60,793 nt of DNA, taken from NCBI GenBank assembly GCA_905233255.1, contig CAJOCN010000010.1, positions 1 to 60,793 of the forward strand, given 5' to 3'. This document shows positions 53,707 to 60,793 of the stretch, piece after piece; within the stretch, counting starts at the first letter, position 1; every line of letters starts with the position of its first letter. Below the pieces are notes generated by a model, which was not told where the DNA came from, did no database searches, and was given only the letters and a program-made list of their open reading frames with translations. Source of the DNA: Paludibacteraceae bacterium. GTDB lineage: Bacteria; Bacteroidota; Bacteroidia; Bacteroidales; Paludibacteraceae. The translations under genes and the position numbers were made by a program.

Positions 53707-53798
53707 TATTTGCGCACTTTTCCTGTTTTCTCTGCCATTTTGGCAGATTTATTTGCATAATTCATTGTTTTTCCGAACGGCTAATTCAGGCAAAAAGT

Positions 53799-53821
53799 GT
53801 ATATATACTACGTATATATAC
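53799..53821. repeat. Double 10-bp palindrome
   Basis: GTATATATAC occurs at 53799-53808 and 53812-53821, separated by TAC. Each half is itself palindromic, so the site reads the same as direct or inverted repeats. It is a possible protein-binding site. Confidence 0.6.
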
Positions 53822-53857
53822 AGTAAAAGCACTCAATGTGCAGTTTTAGGGATTCAT

Positions 53858-53901
53858 CCTATGGTGATCCTATGGTGATTGTATGGTGATCCTATGGTTT
53901 G
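53858..53901. repeat. Four 11-bp tandem repeats
   Basis: CCTATGGTGAT, CCTATGGTGAT, TGTATGGTGAT and CCTATGGTTTG follow each other with an 11-bp period, about one helical turn. They lie 138-181 bp upstream of the promoter at 54039. Confidence 0.7.
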
Positions 53902-54038
53902 GTACCGGTATTGAACCGATATCACCTCTGTTTCACATAGATATAATGTTCTTCGCTGGGGGCAAGAAGATATAGACATATGCGGCACGTAGCGATCACA
54001 CACAGAGCGGTTATAATTTCTATTTTTTCTCCTCAACC

Positions 54039-54070
54039 CTTGCATATGTCAAAAAAAAGCAGTACCTTTG
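54039..54070 (+). promoter_or_regulatory. Strong promoter with no gene behind it
   Basis: CTTG (54039-54042), a 20-nt spacer, then TACCTTTG (54063-54070), as good as the promoters of udk and other genes here. No credible coding region follows for 1 kb, so it should produce an untranslated RNA beginning near 54077. Confidence 0.72.
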
Positions 54071-54081
54071 CAGCGAATTTT

Positions 54082-54180
54082 ATTGGAAAAGTAACAAAAA
54101 TGACACAGTTTTGCATTGGAAAAGTAACAAAATAGTATAGTTTTAGTATTGGAAAAGTAACATAGGTTTAAATGATTGGT
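54082..54180 (+). repeat. Three 33-bp repeats at the transcript start
   Basis: ATTGGAAAAGTAACA is exactly repeated at 54082, 54115 and 54148, a period of 33 bp. The 18-bp remainders are partly alike between copies 1 and 2. The first copy begins about 5 nt after the predicted start of transcription. Confidence 0.85.
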
Positions 54181-54193
54181 TTGGTTTCTAAGG

Positions 54194-54301
54194 TATAGCC
54201 TGTATTTATTTTGCCTGTTTTTTGCAAAAAAGATACAGGGTTAAATACGGAAGCCTGTATTTTTTTTCTTGTATTTTTGATAAAAAAAGATACAGGCTAT
54301 A
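54194..54301 (+). repeat. Tandem hairpins with competing long-range pairing
   Basis: Hairpin A: CCTGTAT 54199-54205 with ATACAGG 54233-54239. Hairpin B: AGCCTGTAT plus T7 (54252-54267) with A7 plus ATACAGGCT (54282-54298), one bulge. Alternative: TATAGCCTGTAT 54194-54205 pairs perfectly with ATACAGGCTATA 54290-54301. The last excludes A and B. Confidence 0.7.
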
Positions 54302-54347
54302 ACCCGGAAAGTGCATTACAACATCCGCATCGGAGATGGGCGTTTTA

Positions 54348-54383
54348 GGTTAATTCGGTTATTTCGGTTAATTCGGTTATCTC
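54348..54383 (+). repeat. Four 9-bp tandem repeats
   Basis: GGTTAATTC, GGTTATTTC, GGTTAATTC, GGTTATCTC, contiguous. Function unknown. Confidence 0.7.
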
Positions 54384-54423
54384 AAAGATCAGAGTTTCTT
54401 GGAGGCGTCGTAGGTCTCGACGC

Positions 54424-54878
54424 GTCGGATACCATCCGACCCAATGAACGAAGGATTTTTCTGAGTGTCGCATAATATGCGACCTAATGGACAATGTTTG
54501 TTCATAGTCAGCCTCCTATTTTATCGCCGTTGAGCTTGTGCATCGCATAGCCGAAGAGGGACCTGATGTCCGGCATACAATGCCGGGATAATAGACGGAG
54601 CATAATTGGCGGGGTGGCTTTCTATGTCGGAATACGATTCCGACGCAATGGAAAAAGTAATTTTTAGGCGGACGGGCGGATGTCGGAATATGATTCCGAC
54701 CTAATGAACGAAGGATTTTACTGAGTGCCGCATGATATGCGACCTAATGGACAATGTTTGTTCATAGTCAGCCTCCTATTTTATCGCCGTTGAGCTTGTG
54801 CATCGCATACCGAAGAGGGACCTGATGTCCGGCATACAATGCCGGGATAATAGACGGAGCATAATTGGCGGGGTGGCT
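54424..54878 (+). repeat. Duplicated block of seven mini-hairpins
   Basis: Copies 54424-54619 and 54682-54878 (period about 260 bp) are close to 98% identical over the 177 bp after the first hairpin. Hairpins with 3-nt loops: 54424-54440, 54467-54483, 54570-54586, 54626-54644, 54682-54700, 54727-54743, 54829-54845. Stems are GTCGGAT, GTCGCAT, CCGGCAT, GTCGGAAT, GTCGGAAT, GCCGCAT and CCGGCAT. Arms differ between hairpins but remain paired except for one base in the sixth. Confidence 0.8.
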
Positions 54879-54905
54879 ATATACATAATTTTATGTTCAT
54901 TTTTA

Positions 54906-54915
54906 CCCCCCCCCC
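54906..54915 (+). repeat. Ten-C homopolymer
   Basis: A run of ten C, 65 bp upstream of the -33 box of the surface-protein promoter at 54980. Such runs slip during replication, or may be a sequencing weakness. Confidence 0.6.
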
Positions 54916-54979
54916 ACCTGCTTTTTTGTCACTTTTGTATAACAAAATGTAGATTTTTCGTCATTTTTTTACGCATTTT

Positions 54980-55011
54980 CTTGCATATTACAAAAAAAAG
55001 TAGTAATTTTG
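54980..55011 (+). promoter_or_regulatory. Promoter of the 55.1-60.0 kb surface protein gene
   Basis: CTTG (54980-54983), a 20-nt spacer, then TAATTTTG (55004-55011). The leader to ATG 55115 is about 97 nt. Confidence 0.78.
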
Positions 55012-55114
55012 CATCGCAAATTGTGGCGCATGATATAATCATGTATGCTTGGTATTAGTAATAAGAGGTACATATGAGCGAGCAGCCACAATAATACACA
55101 CAAACAAAACATTA

Positions 55115-58100
55115 ATGAACAGAAAGAGAGCATATATCTTATTTCTCCTGATGGCAGCCTCAGCCGTCATCATGGCAACGGAAACAGTAACTGAAATACC
55201 GACGGACAGCCTGGGTAACGCTCAGGACAGTATTATTGTATCTGCACCCGATACAGTTACGGAGGAGCCAGACCCGGAGTGGTACGTACTCCCTCTGGTA
55301 CGGGAACCCTTACGCGCGCCCAAACGCATGAGCGCTGCCTCGTGCGATATTGATTCGATACAGACATACAACGCGGACTCGGTGTTAGAGAGTGTAACGG
55401 TTTATGAGTACGGCGACACCACCCGCACTATGACTTGGACGGTTAATGCCGACGGAACCCGCTACGGTTCTTCCCGGACTGAAAAGGGCACGAACGGAAA
55501 CATCACCTTCTCCGCCACTTACGATTGGGATGCCGTCTCCGGCACATGGAAGGGAACGACCAAAGAGGAACATACTTATGCAGGCCCCGGAGGCAAGGAG
55601 ACCCTACGCACGCTCTATGATTGGGTGAACAACGCATGGACTCCGCTAACGAAATACACATGGACCTTCGATGCCGACGGTCGCGAGACGCAGTTCACCA
55701 CCTATGAGCGCAATGCCTCAGGCCAGTTAGCGTATTCCAAACAGCGTATCCGCGAGTATAATGCCGCCGGCTCAAAAACACTGGAAATCCAGTACACCGC
55801 GCATAACGGCACCGAATGGTCCGCCGGAACAAAAGATCTTTGGGAGTTTAATGCAGCTAAGCTACAGACCCTGCACGAGAAGTACACCTTGTCGAATAGC
55901 AATTGGACAATTACCTTACGTGAGATAAAAGGTTACGACGCAGCCGGCAATAATGATTTGATAGAGAACTACGCTCTCCAGAGCAATGTATGGAAAGGCA
56001 CGAAGAAAGAGGAATACGTATTCTTTAGCGCCTCGAAGAAAACAAGTTCGATTGCCTATACATGGTATAATGGCGCATGGGCTAATTCAACCAAGGAAAC
56101 TTGGGAGTTCAATGGTCCGTCGAGTAAGCAGACCCTGCATGAGAAATATAGTTGGGCGAATAATGATTGGCAGATTACACTTCAGGAGAACACCGGCTAT
56201 GATGCAGCGGGGAACAATACGAGCATAGAAAACTATTCTTATACGAATGGCGTTCAGAAAGGGACCAAGAAAGAAGAATACACTTTTAATACGGCAAAAA
56301 AGAAAATCTATACATATAAATACAAGTGGCTTACTGACGCATGGGTATATAGCACTTGGGCGGTTACTGATTTTAACTCTGCCGGTAGTAAGACAGAGGT
56401 AGCCAATTATACTTGGAAAGATAATGGCTGGGTTGGCTCAGGTGCACGCACACTATGGAACTACACCACGACCCCAAAGACAACGGAAGAAATCACCCAA
56501 TTGTGGTCTAATGATATTGCGGAATGGGCTAATGCAGTTAAATCAATCACCACATACTCCGGTTCTAAAACAATCCAAACAGCCTCCTATAAATGGCAAG
56601 ATGAAGAATGGTTGGGAACGAGCCGCAACGACTATCATTACAATGCTGCCGGCCAGAATGACACCATTAAGACATATACCAAGACTGGCACAGAGTGGAT
56701 TTATTCGAATCGGACGGTAAAGAACTATAACGCAGCCGGAACAGAGATTATGGTCCACAATGCACAATGGGACGGCGAGAAATGGGTAATGACCTCCATG
56801 ACGCGCACAGATGAAATCAAAGACGCATCTGGCCGTGTACTTCTTAATGCGAAGTGGCGTTGCAGCGCAGACTCCATCTGGATTGGAGTCTCAAAAGATA
56901 CCGCATCATTTTCTGCAACTGGGCAACAACTTTACGAAGCACACTATACCTCATGGGCAAACAACAACTGGGTTCCTTCGTACAAAATAGAGACAAAATA
57001 CTACGATTTTGGCGAAGTTGAGTACACACAACGTATGGACTGGTCAAATAGTGAATGGAGGGGAAGATATCGCAACGAATATGTATACGAAAATGGTAAA
57101 CAAATTTCTTCTGCACAATATAATGGGTGGAATGCCGATTCTAAGACTTGGATAGGAACAATTAAAACAGACACAGAATACAACATTGAAGGTAGAATGG
57201 CCTCTTTAACTACATCATTATGGGGCACAGACAACTGGAGAGCTTCCCAAAAAACTTTATTTACCTATGATGTTGCAGGTCATGAAACCAATCAAATTGT
57301 ACAGAACTACACGAATGACACATGGACGAACTCTATTCGTTATGAGAAAGAATATAAAGGCAGTACGTTGATTAAAGATAACAGTTACGAGTGGGCTAAC
57401 AACGACTGGCGTTATACCAGTCGTAGCGAAAAAACGTACGATGGGGATGCACAAGCTAAGCTCCGTCGGGATATTACCGGTTATTGGAGTAAAGGTGCAT
57501 TACAATCCTTCTCCGACAAGCACTACTACTATGCGTGCGATCCGAAATTTACCATTCGTTTTGTCAACGATGATAATACACCCTTGATTTCAGATCAGGT
57601 GCTCTTAGAAGGAAGAATGCCAAGTGTCCCTGCTAATCCGACCAAAGCTGCAACTGCGCAATATACCTATACCTTTGCGGGATGGGATAAAGAGGTTGTT
57701 CCTGTTGTTGGCGATGAGACATACACCGCTACCTTCAGCAACACTATCAACAAGTACACTATCACCTTCAAGAATGGCGAGGAGACACTCCAGAGCACAG
57801 AGGTAGAGTATGGTGCTACACCTACTGCTCCGACGAATCCCACCAAAGATGCTACTGCGCAATATACCTATACGTTCAAGGCTTGGAATCCGGCGATTAC
57901 ATCCGTAACCAGCGAAGCTATATACACCGCTGAGTTTGATAGCACTACTAACAAATACACCATTGTCTTCAAGAATGGTGAGGAGGTACTCCAGAGCATA
58001 GAGGTAGAGTATGGCATTGTTCCGACATACAGTGGAACCACTCCGACCAAACAGGCAACAGCCGAATATACTTATACCTTCACCGGTTGGGATATACCAA

Positions 58101-60016
58101 TTGCTACTGTTACAAAAGACACTACCTATACGGCAACCTTTAGCAGTACGATTAATAAGTACACCATTACCTTTAATAACGAAAAGTTGAGTATGGCACC
58201 ATGCCTACCGCTCCGACTGCCCCGGCGAAAAACGCCACAGCCCAATATACCTACACCTTCAAGAGCTGGGATAATGAGATTGCATCCGTAATAGGTGAAG
58301 CAACTTATACTGCGATCTTTGATAGCACGGTTAACAAGTACCTCATTACCTTCAAGAACGGCGAGGAGACACTCCTGAGCACGGAAGTTGAGTATGGCAC
58401 CATGCCTACCGCTCCGGCAGAGCCGACCAAAAACGCCACAGCCCAATATACCTACACCTTCAAAGGTTGGGATATTTAACAAATACCTCATTACCTTCAA
58501 GAACGATGAGACCACTCTCCAGAGTACGGAGGTAGCGTATGGCGTAACTCCGGCATACACAGGAACCACTCCGGTTAAACAAGGTGATGCGCAATACACC
58601 TACACCTTCAAGAGCTGGGATAATGAGATTGCATCCGTAATAGGTGAAGCAACTTATATTGCGATCTTTGATAGCACGGTTAACAAATACCTCATTACCT
58701 TCAAGAACGATGAGACCACTCTCCAGAGTACAGAGGTAGCGTATGGCGTAACTCCGGAATACACAGGAACCACTCCGGTTAAACAAGGTGATGCGCAATA
58801 CACCTACACCTTCAAAGGTTGGGATATACCAATTGCTACTGTTACAAAAGACACTACCTATACGGCAACCTTTAGCAGTACGATTAATAAGTACACCATT
58901 ACCTTTAATAACGAAACACTGGAGTATGGCGCTATGCCTACCGCTCCGGAAGAGCCGACCAAAGCTGCCGATGCACAGCATACCTACGCTTTTGCCGGAT
59001 GGGACAAGGAGATCACTGCGGTAACAGGCGATGCTACCTATACGGCTACCTATACCTCCACGCAAAACGGCTATCTCATCACGTGGCTGAGTGACGACGG
59101 TTCGCTGATCGAGGAAACGACAGCTGTTATCGGTACCACGCCCGCGCACGCGGAAATATATAAGGAGCGCACCGCGCAATATACCTTCACCTTCAAGGGA
59201 TGGAGCCCCGTATTAGAACCCGTCTCCGGCAACGCTACTTATACTGCAGTCTTTGATACGGTTGTGAATACATACACCGTCACCTTCTACTTGGAGAACG
59301 GTACAACCATCTTGGATCAGGTGACGGTTCCGTACGGCGAGATACCGGCCACGACTCTCATCCCGTCCGAACCGATGGAGGAGCATTATTACTACACCTT
59401 CGCCGGTTGGAGTCCCGAGGTAGTACCTGTTACGGGCGAGGCAAGCTATACGGCGGTCTTCACCCGCGTGCCGAAGGAATATACCATCACCTTCCGCAAC
59501 TACAACAACGCGCTTCTCCAGACGGTGCATGTGCCTTACGGCAAGACTCCGGAATATACAGGTGAGGAACCGGCAAGACAGCATAACGCGCAGTACACTT
59601 ACATTTTCACCGGCTGGTCTCCGGAGATCACTGCGGTGACGGGTGATGCCACTTATACTGCGGTCTTTGACGCAGAGGTAAACAGTTACCTCATCGTCTT
59701 CCTGGACGAAGACGGTACGGAGCTGGATCGGCAGACGGTGAAGTACGGCGTAATGCCGACCTATAGCGGTGAGACACCGGTTAAAGCAGAGGATGAGCAA
59801 TACATCTATACCTTCAAGGGATGGTCTCCGGCATTGACCCGCGTGACCCACGATGCAACCTATCAGGCCACCTACACGGCGCATGACAAGTCGCAAGCCC
59901 TTAACGATGTACAAGGTAACAATGTACAATGTACAAAGGTGCTACGCGATAACCAAATCTACATCCTCCGCGGTAACAAGACCTATACCCTGCAAGGCGT
60001 GGAGGTGGAAGAGTGA
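55115..60016 (+). CDS. Secreted repeat protein, interrupted by two frameshifts
   Basis: The signal peptide MNRKRAYILFLLMAASAVIMA sets the start at 55115. Residues about 90-800 are W/Y-rich units of the type YDAAGNN..IENYSYTNG..KGTKKEEY, resembling YD-like beta repeats. Then follow Listeria-Bacteroides/InlB-like units of about 50-70 residues (YTITFKNGEETLQSTEVEYG...YTYTFKGW). The first frame ends at 58291. The repeat continues in another frame through 58201-58479, then in the original frame through 58470-60016. The end LRDNQIYILRGNKTYTLQGVEVEE resembles C-terminal sorting regions of Bacteroidales type IX-secreted proteins. As read, only a 1,058-residue truncated product lacking that end would be made. 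Confidence 0.8.
58185..58485 (+). other. Two frameshift junctions in near-identical repeat modules
   Basis: Near 58182-58190 the text of one module (TTTAATAACGAAA) joins the middle of another (GTTGAGTATGGCACC), losing bases expected from the intact module at 58321-58415. Near 58474-58480 GGTTGGGATAT joins TTAACAAATACC, skipping most of a module. Both joins change the reading frame. Confidence 0.7.
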
Positions 60017-60036
60017 TGAAAACAAAGGAGGTTGAT

Positions 60037-60222
60037 ATGTGCGTAATAGAGCAAACAAAAACCACTACTACGGTTCGGATGAGTAACCGCCGGTGGAATA
60101 GACTGATGAATTTGGACAAGGCGTATCGTCTTGCTCAAACGATTGTACATAGTTTACAACAGATAGAAGACGCCCCAGCTCTAAGTAAAGACGAAGCTAT
60201 CGCAACCCTACGCGCCTTATGA
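60037..60222 (+). CDS. Small hypothetical protein
   Basis: A 61-residue protein. An excellent ribosome site (AAAGGAGG, 60024-60031) five bases before ATG 60037 decides the start; an upstream ATG at 60016 overlaps the previous stop. The product MCVIEQTKTTTTVRMSNRRW... is basic in the middle with a predicted helix (LDKAYRLAQTIVHSLQQIEDA). The end ALSKDEAIATLRAL resembles C-termini of small Bacteroidales antitoxin-like proteins, but I cannot assign a family. Confidence 0.6.
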   Translation: MCVIEQTKTTTTVRMSNRRWNRLMNLDKAYRLAQTIVHSLQQIEDAPALSKDEAIATLRAL

Positions 60223-60280
60223 AAATACGAATATTACTAAAATAAATAGCAATAAACAAATATAGAAAGGAATTAGAATT

Positions 60281-60466
60281 ATGACAGCTGCAAGAAGAAA
60301 GGAATTGATGCAGAGGCAACAAGATCTGTTTCAGATGATGTTGCGTAAAGCAGGCGTCACTAAAAAAGATATTCATTCGGTGGCTGAACGCCGTTGGGTG
60401 AACTCTAATCTTGATTTGCTGACTGCACAAGAACAAGAAGAATATGCAGATGTATTGGCGCTATGA
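60281..60466 (+). CDS. Small hypothetical protein
   Basis: A 61-residue charged helical protein (MTAARRKELMQRQQDLFQMMLRK...) preceded by AGAAAGGA. Its ending (LLTAQEQEEYADVLAL) has the same general pattern as its neighbour. The stop overlaps the next start (ATGA), so it is translationally coupled to it. Function unknown. Confidence 0.55.
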   Translation: MTAARRKELMQRQQDLFQMMLRKAGVTKKDIHSVAERRWVNSNLDLLTAQEQEEYADVLAL

Positions 60467-60597
60467 AAAATAACGAGAACCATATTTTCATAGACACGAA
60501 TTGTTTGATTAATAAAGCCCGTCAGGAGTACACCGAGGGACGAACTATAAGTTGTAAGACCCCGCAAGAGATGCAACAATTTTTCGACAGCTTATGA
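60463..60597 (+). CDS. Very small ORF coupled to the preceding gene
   Basis: 44 codons. IFIDTNCLINKARQEY resembles the first strand of a PIN-domain nuclease (FIDTNxLI), but the remainder is far too short for a PIN fold, so this is either a remnant or coincidence. ATGA overlaps at both ends link it to the genes before and after. Confidence 0.4.
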   Translation: MKNNENHIFIDTNCLINKARQEYTEGRTISCKTPQEMQQFFDSL

Positions 60598-60638
60598 TGT
60601 ACACTGTTGATTATAGCAAAGCTGCGAAAAATGTCTAA
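60594..60638 (+). pseudogene. Possible remnant of a RelE/ParE-like toxin N-terminus
   Basis: 14 codons (MMYTVDYSKAAKNV) overlapping the previous stop by 4 bp. The sequence resembles the opening strand and helix of RelE/ParE toxins, then stops. The evidence is only this short similarity and the chained small genes before it. Confidence 0.2.
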
Positions 60639-60793
60639 AATAGCTAATAACAAACTAATTAACTAAAATATTAACAATTTAAAAAAACAACAAAAAAACA
60701 AAAAACAAAACAAACTAATGTTAAACTAATTAACAAAAATTAATTAACTCTTTTAATTATGTAGTTTCGTGCCAGCCGAGCATAAAAACCGCA
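60639..60793. other. AT-rich end of window
   Basis: Very A-rich sequence with CTAATTAAC repeats and no promoter or gene seen. Confidence 0.4.

Larger units (their letters stand above)
54077..54900 (+). ncRNA. Putative structured non-coding transcript
   Basis: Inferred RNA from the promoter at 54039-54070. In order it holds three 33-bp repeats (54082-54180), two tandem hairpins with alternative pairing (54194-54301), four 9-bp GGTTAWTTC units (54348-54383) and a duplicated hairpin block (54424-54878). No open frame longer than about 40 codons with a ribosome site was seen. The end is unknown; one of the U-rich hairpins may terminate transcription early. No known RNA family was recognised. Confidence 0.4.

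Noticed and set aside
54082..54180. CRISPR array
   Set aside because: Only three copies, a 15-bp repeat with 18-bp partly similar spacers, directly behind a promoter, and no cas genes.
54039..54900. Retron or group II intron
   Set aside because: No reverse transcriptase gene and no recognisable intron domain V.
53760..55110. Replication origin
   Set aside because: Repeats are plentiful, but no cluster of DnaA boxes (TTATNCACA) was seen and no dnaA or dnaN gene is near.

Overview
The window looks like a chromosomal piece of an uncultured Bacteroidales bacterium (gut or rumen type). The evidence is: promoters of the Bacteroidetes class (a TTTG-like -33 box, a 20-nt spacer, then TAnnTTTG), found at about a dozen places; very large secreted proteins built from FISUMP-like, BspA leucine-rich, MBG/YDG-like and Listeria-Bacteroides repeats; and typical gene neighbourhoods (HD protein-lpxD-lpxC-lpxA; tRNA-Glu-rpsT; SurA-like chaperones with OstA). 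No mobile element, phage, CRISPR array or rRNA operon was recognised.

Layout. 1-12940 (minus): two secreted repeat proteins in one operon. The promoter-distal one is a giant of more than 3,700 residues that runs off the window. 12941-14288: non-coding, with a minus promoter, direct repeats and a 30-bp-arm hairpin. 14289-24029 (plus): a housekeeping run (lipoprotein, SRPBCC protein, Psd, DeoC, fused NfnAB-type oxidoreductase, PBP4, BirA, CotH-like lipoprotein, RfbB) closed by a terminator. 24053-34078 (minus): an AraC regulator, rpsT and tRNA-Glu, then an envelope and replication cluster (two SurA/PpiC-type chaperones, OstA-like protein, beta-barrel, DnaG, radical SAM, glycosyltransferase). 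34193-46482: PrsW, uridine kinase, two half-size chromate transporters, UvrD, RsmF, DEAD helicase, epimerase, K+/H+ antiporter, thioredoxin and AroB, with divergent promoter pairs. 46522-53658 (minus): lipid A genes lpxD-lpxC-lpxA with an HD hydrolase, glnS, a small nuclease-like protein and PhoH. 53659-55114: 1.45 kb without genes but full of ordered repeats and hairpins behind a good promoter. 55115-60016 (plus): a secreted repeat protein broken by two frameshifts in near-identical modules. 60037-60638: very small overlapping ORFs.

The most striking feature is several families of short repeats. AT-rich 7-bp arrays fill most gene junctions and often supply the stop codon of the upstream gene. 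The same kinds of array, and G/C-rich palindromes, also sit in frame inside conserved enzymes (NfnAB, UvrD, BirA, AroB, a glycosyltransferase, an HD hydrolase, a nuclease-like protein). The second candidate for something new is the 53.8-54.9 kb locus. It has a strong promoter, three 33-bp repeats, tandem hairpins with competing pairings, and a duplicated block of small hairpins whose arms vary together. It looks like an untranslated structured RNA or a DNA-structure array of unknown function.
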